Of a stretch of DNA of 57,709 bases, positions 17,593 through 25,390 are shown piece by piece (the first letter of the stretch is position 1; each line of letters starts with the position of its first letter). Under the pieces are notes generated by a model. It was given only the letters and a program-made list of their open reading frames with translations, had not been told where the DNA came from and made no database searches. The stretch is taken from positions 1-57,709 of the forward strand of contig CAIXBR010000061.1 of assembly GCA_903917735.1 (NCBI GenBank), read 5' to 3'. Source of the stretch: an uncultured Elusimicrobia bacterium (GTDB taxonomy: Bacteria > Elusimicrobiota > Elusimicrobia > Elusimicrobiales > UBA9959). The position numbers were made by a program, and so were the translations under genes.

Positions 17593-18497
17593 AGCCCGCC
17601 GTCCAGTTCCTGGCGGTCATGCTGCTCTCGCCGCTGCTGCTCGGGGTTATCAACCGGGTCAAGGCCTTCTTCGCCGGGCGCCGCGGGCAGCCGCTCATGC
17701 AGCTGTATTTCGAGCTGTTCAAGCTTTTTCAGAAAACCCCGGTCTACAGCCGCACCACCACCTGGGTTTTCAGGGCCGGGCCGGTGATAGGCGTAAGCGC
17801 CATGGTGACCGCGCTGGCGATCCTGCCTTTCGCCGGCAGGCCGTCTTTCCTGGCTTTCGACGGCGATTTTATTTTCCTTATCTACCTGTTGGGCCTGGCG
17901 CGCTTCGCCACGGTGCTGGCCGCGCTGGACACCGGCTCCGCTTTCGAAGGCATGGGCGCCAGCCGGGAGATGCAGTTCGCCGTTTTCTCCGAGCCCGCTT
18001 TTTTCCTTGGGCTGGCGGCGCTGGCCCGTGCCACCGGGCAGAGTTCGCTGGCCGGCATGTTCGGCGTGCTTACCGGGGACCTGTGGCGCACCGCGGCCCC
18101 GGTGCTGGCCCTGCTTACCGCCTCTTTCTTCATAGTGCTGCTGGCGGAGAATTCCCGCGTGCCCGCCGACGACCCCAATACCCATCTCGAGCTGACGATG
18201 ATCCACGAGGTGATGGTGCTGGACCACAGCGGGCCGGAGCTGGCCTATATTCTTTACGGCGCCGCGCTGAAACTCTGGTTCTTCGGATCGCTGATAGCCT
18301 GCATGGTCCTGCCGCGCCATTCGGGCTCCTGGGCCTCGGACTCCGGACTGTTCCTGCTGGCGATGTTCGTGGTGGCGGCGGCGGTAGGCGTGACGGAGTC
18401 GGTGCTGGCCCGGCTGCGCCTGACCAAAGTCCCTTATATGCTGATAACCGCTTTCGCCTTCTCGGCGCTGGCGCTGATCTTCCAGGTGGGAAGATGA
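17580..18497 (+). CDS. hyfC: Hyf-like complex NuoH-type subunit C
   Basis: A 305-residue membrane protein of the NuoH/HyfC (complex I subunit 1) family. The conserved loop YFELFKLFQKTPVYSRTTTW near the N-terminus, FEGMGASREMQFAVFSEPA, and ENSRVPADDPNTHLELTMIHE are the hallmark contacts with the peripheral arm and are well preserved. It overlaps hyfB by 13 bases. It anchors the catalytic module to the membrane and transmits conformational change to the antiporter subunits. Confidence 0.92.
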   Translation: MEIIKPAVQFLAVMLLSPLLLGVINRVKAFFAGRRGQPLMQLYFELFKLFQKTPVYSRTTTWVFRAGPVIGVSAMVTALAILPFAGRPSFLAFDGDFIFLIYLLGLARFATVLAALDTGSAFEGMGASREMQFAVFSEPAFFLGLAALARATGQSSLAGMFGVLTGDLWRTAAPVLALLTASFFIVLLAENSRVPADDPNTHLELTMIHEVMVLDHSGPELAYILYGAALKLWFFGSLIACMVLPRHSGSWASDSGLFLLAMFVVAAAVGVTESVLARLRLTKVPYMLITAFAFSALALIFQVGR

Positions 18498-18504
18498 ACT
18501 GACT

Positions 18505-19170
18505 ATGCATACATTCGCCGAACTTATTATCGTTTTTATAATACTGCTGGACCTGGCGCTGGCGGTTACGGGCGGCCTTTCCTCCTGCATAAAGCTGGTG
18601 GCGCTGCAGGGCGTGGTGGCCGGGCTGCTGCCGCTGCTGGCCGGGAGCGGGGCGCCCCACCCGCGGGCCGTGGTCTTCGCGCTAGTCATCATAACGCTCA
18701 AGGGCGTGGTATTCCCCTCCCTGCTCGCCCGCGCGCGGGACCGGTCCGGCGCCCGCAAGGATGTGGAGCCGTTGATAAGCTACCCCGCCTCCATCATGCT
18801 CTGCCTGGGCGCTTTCATAGCTTCGTCGTGGATGGGCTCGCGCCTGCCGCTGCCCGAGACCAACATCGCCTGGATAGTGCCGGCGTCGCTCGCCACCATC
18901 TTTACCGGCTTCCTGCTGATAACCACCAGGAGCAAGGCCATTACGCAGGTGCTGGGCTACCTGGTGATAGAGAACGGCATTTATATTTTTGGCCTGGCGC
19001 TGTTCGTGGAACAGCCCATGATGGTGGAACTTGCCATTCTGCTCGACGTATTCGTGGCCGTGTTCGTGATGGGCATAGCTATCTTCCATATCAGCCGGGA
19101 ATTCGACCACATCGACACGGCGGAACTTTCGGAACTGAACGACTGGCGGCGCGGGGAGTACGGCAAATGA
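18505..19170 (+). CDS. hyfE: Hyf-like complex subunit E (NuoK-like)
   Basis: A 221-residue membrane protein of the HyfE family, whose membrane portion includes a NuoK-like core (LGYLVIENGIYIFGLAL, with the conserved glutamate, and VELAILLDVFVAVFVMG). It is larger than NuoK because of extra N-terminal helices, as usual for HyfE. It starts 7 bases after hyfC, and its TGA overlaps the hyfF ATG by 4 bases. Confidence 0.88.
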   Translation: MHTFAELIIVFIILLDLALAVTGGLSSCIKLVALQGVVAGLLPLLAGSGAPHPRAVVFALVIITLKGVVFPSLLARARDRSGARKDVEPLISYPASIMLCLGAFIASSWMGSRLPLPETNIAWIVPASLATIFTGFLLITTRSKAITQVLGYLVIENGIYIFGLALFVEQPMMVELAILLDVFVAVFVMGIAIFHISREFDHIDTAELSELNDWRRGEYGK

Positions 19171-20648
19171 TCATAACCCTGATGCTCCTGCCGCTGGCCG
19201 CCGGCATCCTGTCTTTCCTCATACGGGACGACAACACCCGCCGTACGCTGCTGCTCTGGACGGCGCGCGGTCATTTCCTGCTGACGGCCGTTATAATATA
19301 TACGACGCTGGCTCTTGGGTTTGTCTTTATCGGCGAACCGCCGGCAGTCGTCTGGTTCGACTACGATGCGCTCGGCTTGCTATTCATCGGCATCACCTCG
19401 CTGCTCTTCCTCGGGGCTTCCCATTACGCGGTGACCTACCTGGCCCTGGAGAAGCGCGACCCCGGCGAGGACGCGGACGACGGCTCCATCTTCAATAACG
19501 CGCCGGAGGCGGTGTTCACCGGCTGCCTGTTGCTGTTCCTTGCGGCCATGACCGCGGTCACGGCCAGCCGCCATATGGGCCTGCTCTGGGCTTCCGTCGA
19601 GGCCACCACCCTGCTTAGCGCGCCGCTTATCTATTTCCACCGGCACAAGCGCTCGCTCGAGGCTACCTGGAAGTACCTGCTTATCTGCTCCGTTGGCATC
19701 GCGCTGGCCCTGATGGGCAACCTTTTCCTGGGCGCCGCCGGCCTGAAGACCGGCTCCGGGCTGGACCTGGGGAGCCTCCTGGCCCATGCCGCGATACTGG
19801 ATAAGCCACTGCTCAAGGCCGCTTTCCTTTTCCTGTTCGTGGGCTACGGCACCAAGATGGGCCTTTCCCCTTTCCACACCTGGCTGCCCGACGCGCACAG
19901 CGAGGCGCCCGCAGTGGTTTCGGCGCTGTTGTCGGGAGCGCTCCTGAACTGCGCTTTCCTGGGCATACTGCGCGTCAACGCGGTCTGCGCCGCGGCCGGC
20001 CTGGCGGATTTCACCGGCGGCATACTTATTCTTTTTGGGATGTTTTCCCTTATTACGGCGGCGCTGTTCATACTGGGCCAGCGCGATTATAAGCGCCTGC
20101 TGGCTTATTCGAGCATAGAGCATATGGGCATACTGGCGCTGGGCGTGGGCCTGGGCGGCGGGGCCGTTTTCGCGGCCCTGCTGGGCGCGCTCAGCCATTC
20201 GCTCACCAAGGCGGGCCTGTTCTTCACCTCCGGAGTGGTACTGGCTTGCGAAAAGACGAAGCGTATAACCGACGTGCGCGGTCTGTGGCGCCGCGCCCCC
20301 CGTACCGCGGTGCTCTGGCTGGGCGGCTTCTTCCTTATTACCGGCATGCCCCCCTCCGGCATCTTTCTGGCCAAGTTCCTTATACTTAAAGAGGCCATGG
20401 CCCAGAAGCATTACTGGCTGGCGGGCGTGTTCCTGTTTTTCCTGGCCATGCTTTTTGCCGGCATGGCCAAAGTATTCATCTCCATGACCTTCGGCGAGCG
20501 CGAAGCTAAGCCGGGAGAAAAGCCTTTTGCGGAGCCGGCCGGGATGCTTGTCCCGGCGGCCATCTTCTTCGCCTGCGTTATCTTTCTCGGTCTTTTTATG
20601 CCGGCCTGGCTTTCGGGCCTGATACAAAACGCAACGGGCAATATATGA
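19167..20648 (+). CDS. hyfF: Hyf-like complex antiporter subunit F
   Basis: A 493-residue antiporter-like subunit (NuoN/NuoM/HyfF family). Ion-path residues are visible: the glutamate in LLWASVEATTLLSAPLIYF, the lysine in GYGTKMGLSPFHTWLPDAHSE and the segment GQRDYKRLLAYSSIEHMGI. I chose the ATG at 19167 because it overlaps the hyfE stop by 4 bases and gives the normal N-terminus (MIITLMLLPLAAGILSFLI). Longer readings extend back into hyfE and are spurious. Together with HyfB it gives the complex two antiporter-type channels. Confidence 0.92.
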   Translation: MIITLMLLPLAAGILSFLIRDDNTRRTLLLWTARGHFLLTAVIIYTTLALGFVFIGEPPAVVWFDYDALGLLFIGITSLLFLGASHYAVTYLALEKRDPGEDADDGSIFNNAPEAVFTGCLLLFLAAMTAVTASRHMGLLWASVEATTLLSAPLIYFHRHKRSLEATWKYLLICSVGIALALMGNLFLGAAGLKTGSGLDLGSLLAHAAILDKPLLKAAFLFLFVGYGTKMGLSPFHTWLPDAHSEAPAVVSALLSGALLNCAFLGILRVNAVCAAAGLADFTGGILILFGMFSLITAALFILGQRDYKRLLAYSSIEHMGILALGVGLGGGAVFAALLGALSHSLTKAGLFFTSGVVLACEKTKRITDVRGLWRRAPRTAVLWLGGFFLITGMPPSGIFLAKFLILKEAMAQKHYWLAGVFLFFLAMLFAGMAKVFISMTFGEREAKPGEKPFAEPAGMLVPAAIFFACVIFLGLFMPAWLSGLIQNATGNI

Positions 20649-22096
20649 GGACAGAACATCTTTCCGGTTTTGATTTCGGCGCTACGGACCTGGACGCCGG
20701 GATATTCTTCGAGACTGCCGCCTCCAGGCTGGCCGCCGGCGGAAGGGCAGTGGCGTATTTTGCCATCCCGGAGGATGGGGCATTCCGCCTTGTGATGGCC
20801 GTAGCCTTCGACCGTGACGGGAGGCTTGAGGTTTACTCCTCCGCGCTAGCCGGCCCTTTCAGGTCCCTCACCCCCTCTTTTCCGCAGCTGCATCTGTTCG
20901 AGCGTGAGATCTACGAGGTCAGCGGATTGAAGCCTCTGGGCCACCCCTGGCTTAAGCCTATACGCTTCAACACCCCCGGCGCCGTGCCCGGCGTGGCGGA
21001 GTTCTTCACCGTGCACGGCAGCCAGGTGCACGAGGTGGCGGTGGGGCCGGTGCACGCCGGGGTCATAGAGCCGGGGCATTTCCGGTTCCAGTGCCACGGC
21101 GAACATGTTTTTCATCTTGAGATCATGTTGGGCTACCAGCACCGCGGCGTGGAGAAAAAGTTCATAGGCGCGCCTGACGCCCGCTCCATACACTACGCCG
21201 AGACACTGGCCGGAGATACTACCATCGGCCACACCTGGGCGTATTGCGGCGCGGTCGAGGCCCTGGCCGGGGTGAACGTGTCGGCGCGGGCCCAGACCCT
21301 GCGCGGCGTAATGCTGGAGCTGGAACGGCTGGCCAACCATACCGGCGATCTCGGGGCGCTGGCCGGCGACGTGGCCTACCTTCCCACCTCCTCTTTCTGC
21401 GGCCGCCTGCGCGGGGATTTCCTGAACATGACCGCGCTTATCTGCGGCAACCGCTTCGGCCGCAACATGCTTAAGCCGGGCGGAGTGAATTTCGACCTGG
21501 ACTACGCGCTTATAAAGGAGTTGAAACTGCGCCTGGATAATACCTACCGTGACGTCGAGAGCGCGGTTTCCCTGCTTTGGGAGACCAGTTCCGTAACCGA
21601 CAGGTTCGAGGGTACCGGCGTGCTGGCCAAGGAGGCGGCCGAGGGCCTGGGCATAGTGGGCCCGGCGGCCAGGGCTTCCGGGGTGGGGCTGGACACCCGC
21701 CGCAATTTCTCCTGCGGGCCCTACGAGCGTTTTACCATGGCCGTTTCGGGCAGCGGCGACGTTTATTCCCGCGCCTATGTGCGCTGGGTGGAAATACAGC
21801 GCTCGGCCGAGCTCATAGGGGGCTGGTTGGACGCGCTGCCCGAGGGGCCCGTAGAGGCGGAATGCGGAGAGTTTAAGCCTGACAGCGCGGCTGTTTCCCT
21901 GGTGGAAGGCTGGCGCGGGCAGATATGCCATTTTGCGGTTACAGGCCCCGACGGTAAATTTAGGCATTACAAGATAGTGGACCCGTCGTTCCATAATTGG
22001 CAGGCGCTGGCGATGACGCTGCGCAACGGCGAGATCTCCGATTTCCCCCTGTGCAACAAGAGTTTTAATTTATCGTACTGCGGGCGTGACTTATGA
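20645..22096 (+). CDS. hyfG: Hyf-like large subunit (NuoCD/HyfG type) lacking all Ni-ligating cysteines
   Basis: A 483-residue fusion of a NuoC-like N-terminal domain (about 1-115) and a NuoD/hydrogenase large-subunit domain. Conserved features include HPWLKPIRFN, VGPVHAGVIEPGHFRF and GYQHRGVEKK. In [NiFe] enzymes of group 4 the metal is held by two C-x2-C motifs. Here the first is replaced by ETLAGDTTIGHTWAY (Ala and Thr at the cysteine positions), and the second, normally D-P-C-x2-C near the C-terminus, reads VDPSFHNWQAL (Ser and Asn). The surrounding residues still align, so this is loss of ligands rather than truncation. The enzyme cannot hold a standard Ni-Fe centre, as in complex I NuoD and in energy-converting hydrogenase-related (Ehr) complexes. 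Its redox substrate is unknown. Confidence 0.9.
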   Translation: MRTEHLSGFDFGATDLDAGIFFETAASRLAAGGRAVAYFAIPEDGAFRLVMAVAFDRDGRLEVYSSALAGPFRSLTPSFPQLHLFEREIYEVSGLKPLGHPWLKPIRFNTPGAVPGVAEFFTVHGSQVHEVAVGPVHAGVIEPGHFRFQCHGEHVFHLEIMLGYQHRGVEKKFIGAPDARSIHYAETLAGDTTIGHTWAYCGAVEALAGVNVSARAQTLRGVMLELERLANHTGDLGALAGDVAYLPTSSFCGRLRGDFLNMTALICGNRFGRNMLKPGGVNFDLDYALIKELKLRLDNTYRDVESAVSLLWETSSVTDRFEGTGVLAKEAAEGLGIVGPAARASGVGLDTRRNFSCGPYERFTMAVSGSGDVYSRAYVRWVEIQRSAELIGGWLDALPEGPVEAECGEFKPDSAAVSLVEGWRGQICHFAVTGPDGKFRHYKIVDPSFHNWQALAMTLRNGEISDFPLCNKSFNLSYCGRDL

Positions 22097-22830
22097 TAAA
22101 GGCTTTATTGGCGCGTATCAGGCAGGGCTACAGGACAAACCCTTTCCCCTCGGCGGACATCAAGCTGCCGCACCGCTATCTCGGCCTGCCGAAGCTTAAG
22201 TCTTCAAAACTGGAGCGCGCGGCGGCGGCCTGCCCCTACGGGGCTATTTCCGCGGGGGCCGGGCCGGGCCTGGACATGGGGCGCTGCGTGTTCTGCGGGG
22301 CTTGCGCCAAGGCGGCGCCCGAGGCGGTGGAGTTTACCCGGGAATACAAGCTTTGCTCCTCCGACCGCGGAGCGCTGGTAATTACCGACAGGGATTTCAA
22401 ACGGGCCCAAACGCTTGGCGCGGACCTCCGGCGGATCTTCGGGCGGTCTTTCAAACTGCGGCAGGTTAGCGCCGGCGGCTGCGGGGCGTGCGAGGCTGAC
22501 TGCAATGTTCTGCAGACCGTCGGTTTCGATCTCGGGCGCTTTGGCGTGCAGTTCGCGGCTTCGCCGCGCCACGCCGACGGGATACTGCTGACGGGGCCGG
22601 TGACTAAGAACATGGAGCTTGCCCTGGGCAAGACTTATGCGGCCATCTCTTCGCCGAAGGTGGTTATCGCCTGCGGGGCCTGCGCTATAGGCGGCGGGCC
22701 CTATGCGGGCCATGAAGAGTGCGTGGGTATCCCCAAAGACATCCCAGTAGACCTTTACATCCCCGGCTGCCCTCCCCATCCGCTTACCATCCTCGACGGC
22801 ATACTGCGCCTTATCGGAAGAACGGAGTAA
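22093..22830 (+). CDS. hyfI: Hyf-like small Fe-S subunit (NuoB/HyfI type) with N-terminal ferredoxin-like domain
   Basis: A 245-residue protein. Residues about 45-90 carry CPYGAIS and CVFCGACAKAAP, enough for one [4Fe-4S] cluster, and correspond to a reduced HyfH/NuoI ferredoxin fused to the small subunit. The NuoB/HyfI part follows with the proximal-cluster cysteines in GGCGACEADCN, VIACGACAIGGGPY and IPGCPPHPL, all intact. So the electron path is kept although the Ni site next door is lost. Its ATG overlaps hyfG by 4 bases. It is the last gene of the operon; no separate hyfA, hyfH, maturation or formate dehydrogenase gene is nearby. Confidence 0.9.
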   Translation: MIKALLARIRQGYRTNPFPSADIKLPHRYLGLPKLKSSKLERAAAACPYGAISAGAGPGLDMGRCVFCGACAKAAPEAVEFTREYKLCSSDRGALVITDRDFKRAQTLGADLRRIFGRSFKLRQVSAGGCGACEADCNVLQTVGFDLGRFGVQFAASPRHADGILLTGPVTKNMELALGKTYAAISSPKVVIACGACAIGGGPYAGHEECVGIPKDIPVDLYIPGCPPHPLTILDGILRLIGRTE

Positions 22831-22875
22831 AAGGCCGCGAGATGTGAAGTCGGGGCAGCCGGGGTGTTGCCACGG

Positions 22876-22910
22876 TAAAAAAACGGGCCTCCACTTTTGG
22901 GCGGGAGGCC
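22876..22910 (-). terminator. Rho-independent terminator of the kinase/YfiR/TonB operon
   Basis: Read on the minus strand: GGCCTCC, 11-base loop, GGAGGCC, then CGTTTTTTT. It lies about 60 bases after the kinase stop. It may also stop the opposing hyf transcript less efficiently. Confidence 0.75.
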
Positions 22911-22966
22911 TTGCCGGATATATTATACCAGCCACAAAGCAAATTTCAAGGTGCGGTTGGATACAT

Positions 22967-24826
22967 CTATGACGGGAGGGCCGGCAAAACCGGTTTCTTG
23001 TCCAGCGGGGCGGTTAGGGTAAAGTAGAAGGCGGCGCCTTTGTCTTCGGCGGCTTCGGCCCAGATATTCCCGCCGTGGTGCTCTACAATGCGGCGTACCG
23101 TACTCAGGCCCACTCCGGTGCCTGGGAATTCGTCGGGGGAATGGAGCCTCTGAAATGGGTTGAAGAGTTTGTTCGAGAATTTCATATCGAAGCCTTTGCC
23201 GTTGTCCTTCACGAAATAGACCGTATGTCCGTCCTGTTCTTCCGCGCCGAACTCCACTTCGGCGTTTTCAGTCTTGCGCGTGAATTTCCAGGCGTTCGAA
23301 AGCAGATTGTCCATTACCTCACTCAGAAGCCCGGCGTCGCCGATAGCATAAAGGTTTTGTGCGGCTTTGAATTTTACGGTTCTGCCGGGCTCGGTCTCCA
23401 AAAGACGGCCGGCCGCTTCACCGGCCAACGCGCTTAGATCCACTTTTCCGAAATTTATTTTCTGGCGCATTATGCGGGAAAGTCTGAGCAGGTCGTCCAC
23501 TACCGAGGTCATCTGTCTGCAGCCCTTGCGTATCCTTGCAATATAGTCCTGGCCGCCGGAGCCCATGCCGGCGCATTCCTGCTCCAGCAGGGCGCTGAAG
23601 CCGTCTATGCGCCGTATGGGGGCGCGCAGGTCGTGCGAGGCCGAATAGGTGAAAGCCTCAAGTTCCTCGTTAGCCAGCTTAAGTTCCGCGGTCCTCTCGA
23701 CCACCTTCACCTCCAGCAGGGCGTGGGCTTGGTACAGCGCTTCCGCGGCTTGTTTCCTTTCGGTGATGTCCATGATAGTGCCTTCCAATATCCCCTCGTC
23801 ACGGTAGATGTTCAGGGAAGTAATACAGTCACGGATCTCGCCGTTCTTGCGCAGGAGTCGGAACTCTAAATTCTCCACGCGGTCCCGGGTCTTAAATATT
23901 TCCGCCATCGCGGCCCGCTGGCCGGGGTCGGCCCATACGTTAACCGAAGGCATTCCTATCGTCTCCTCGCGGGTGCGGCCGAGGAGTTTGAGGTAAGCTT
24001 CGTTCAGGTCCAGCAGTTCCGCGCCGTCCAGCCTGCTACGGAACATGCTGATGCCCGCGTTATTGAAGAGGTTGCGGTATTTTAATTCGCTTTGCTTCAA
24101 AGTCTTCTCAGCGGCGTCGCGCTCCCTGATGCGGGCTTCCAGGCCGGCAAGCATGGCGTCAAAGCCGACCGCCAACGCGCCTATCTCGTCAGCGCGGTCC
24201 ATGCCTGCGCGCAGTGAATAGTCTTTAGCCTCCGCCACGGTCCTGGCAAGCCCCGCCAGTTTAAGTATAGGGACCGACACCAGGCGCTGCGCCAGCACGG
24301 CTATGATCAGGGAAAAGAAAGCAATGACAACGACCAGGCCGCCCATCACCCTTTTCTTGAAGGCTATCCTGCGCGAAAGCTCGGAGGTGGCGGCCTTTAT
24401 CCAGATAGTGCCGTAGTTCACGTTTTTATACGACATAGGCTCGGATACTTCCAGTACCCTGCCGGGATGAAGCCCGGCCGCGCGGGCGGCAAGATCATCC
24501 GGCGGCGCCTCCGCTCCGGCGCGGGTATAGGAGGCGAATATCTTGCCGTCCCCGCCGTATATGACCGCGTAGTCTATTTCCTCCGCCAGCGAAAGCTTCT
24601 CAAGGATCTCCTGCGCATCGTCGCGGTAGCCGAAGGCCAGATCCGGCACGCATTGTTCGGCGTACATCCTGGTCAGAAGCGTAACTTTATTGACAAGCTC
24701 TTGGTGGAGGAGGCGAGTGTCCAGGGCTGTTATTACGGCGAACCCTGCAACCAGCGAAGCTAAAGCCAGGCCCGCCATCAGGATGGTCAGCTTGGCGGAA
24801 ATGGAAATATCCTTAAAGCTCTTCAT
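22967..24826 (-). CDS. Membrane sensor histidine kinase with periplasmic CHASE8-like domain
   Basis: A 619-residue kinase: TM1 (LTILMAGLALASLVAGFAVI), a periplasmic domain of about 120 residues whose YAEQCVPDLAFGYRDDAQEIL pattern fits CHASE8, TM2 (GGLVVVIAFFSLIIAVLA), HAMP, PAS (about 245-365) with a PAC segment ending MDITERKQAAEAL, coiled coil, HisKA with the histidine in FTYSASHDLRAPIRR, and HATPase (N box LLSNAWKFTR; G1 KDNGKGF; G2 GTGVGLSTV). Its ATG overlaps the YfiR-like stop by 4 bases. The pairing YfiR-like protein plus CHASE8-type kinase echoes the Pseudomonas YfiR/YfiN couple, in which the periplasmic YfiR binds the membrane sensor; here the output is a kinase rather than a diguanylate cyclase. 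Confidence 0.88.
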   Translation of the reverse strand: MKSFKDISISAKLTILMAGLALASLVAGFAVITALDTRLLHQELVNKVTLLTRMYAEQCVPDLAFGYRDDAQEILEKLSLAEEIDYAVIYGGDGKIFASYTRAGAEAPPDDLAARAAGLHPGRVLEVSEPMSYKNVNYGTIWIKAATSELSRRIAFKKRVMGGLVVVIAFFSLIIAVLAQRLVSVPILKLAGLARTVAEAKDYSLRAGMDRADEIGALAVGFDAMLAGLEARIRERDAAEKTLKQSELKYRNLFNNAGISMFRSRLDGAELLDLNEAYLKLLGRTREETIGMPSVNVWADPGQRAAMAEIFKTRDRVENLEFRLLRKNGEIRDCITSLNIYRDEGILEGTIMDITERKQAAEALYQAHALLEVKVVERTAELKLANEELEAFTYSASHDLRAPIRRIDGFSALLEQECAGMGSGGQDYIARIRKGCRQMTSVVDDLLRLSRIMRQKINFGKVDLSALAGEAAGRLLETEPGRTVKFKAAQNLYAIGDAGLLSEVMDNLLSNAWKFTRKTENAEVEFGAEEQDGHTVYFVKDNGKGFDMKFSNKLFNPFQRLHSPDEFPGTGVGLSTVRRIVEHHGGNIWAEAAEDKGAAFYFTLTAPLDKKPVLPALPS

Positions 24827-25380
24827 ACACCGCCCCCGCCGTAAACTGCCACCGCCAGGCGAAGGATCTTTGGACTTATGACCAGGCCGCTTTTGCGGGC
24901 GGCTCCCAGATTTATTTCAAAACGCAGGCGCCCGCCCTTCGGGTATAACCCTACCTGAGCCCCGTTTTTGGCGAATTTTTCCCCGTCTCCCAGGATCAGC
25001 GTCCCCGGTGAGGCTGAGGCTAGTATCTCGGACAGACGCCCGTACTCGCTGCTCGCTATGAAAAGCAGGTGGCAGACGCCCAGCGAGTCGCCGGTGCGGA
25101 CGTGGCGCAGCAGAATGGCGCGCCCTTTTATGGTCCTGGTGCGCGCCATCTCATCAAGGTAACGACCGAACGGGTCCTCACCGGCGATAGCTATGACGAA
25201 CGGGGCTTGCGGCCCGCTGAAAGCGCTCTCCGGCCAGTCTACGAACTCGGCTATCCTCTCTATGAATTCGGCTTTTACCTTATATTCTGAGAAAGCCGGT
25301 TCCGCGGAAGCGGTAAGACCGCCCGGCCAGGCCAGCAGCGCGGCAAAGAGCGGGATGAAGAGAAGCCTTGCCCGTGGCAT
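24823..25380 (-). CDS. YfiR-like (DUF4154) periplasmic protein
   Basis: A 185-residue secreted protein with an N-terminal signal peptide (LLFIPLFAALLAWPGGLTASA). It is followed by the DUF4154/YfiR pattern: YKVKAEFIERIAEFVDWP, FVIAIAGEDPFGRYLDE, HLLFIASSEYGRL, TLILGDGEKFAKNGAQVGL and LRFEINLGAARKSGLVISPKILRLA. In other bacteria YfiR represses a membrane sensor by binding its periplasmic domain. Here it sits between a TonB receptor (10 bases upstream) and a kinase (4-base overlap), the arrangement that elsewhere links TonB receptors to kinases. It occupies the slot that the ABC_sub_bind-like protein fills in locus 1. Confidence 0.85.
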   Translation of the reverse strand: MPRARLLFIPLFAALLAWPGGLTASAEPAFSEYKVKAEFIERIAEFVDWPESAFSGPQAPFVIAIAGEDPFGRYLDEMARTRTIKGRAILLRHVRTGDSLGVCHLLFIASSEYGRLSEILASASPGTLILGDGEKFAKNGAQVGLYPKGGRLRFEINLGAARKSGLVISPKILRLAVAVYGGGGV

Positions 25381-25390
25381 AGATGGCGGC

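Noticed and set aside
19380..20627. Long open reading frame on the minus strand inside hyfF
   Set aside because: It is a GC-driven antisense shadow with low-complexity Q/G/A/R composition; hyfF on the plus strand has clear family motifs. The same applies to minus-strand frames at 15658-16497, 17538-18758 and 20846-21994.
20645..22830. An active [NiFe] hydrogenase
   Set aside because: The four Ni-ligating cysteines of the large subunit are absent and no maturation genes are seen.
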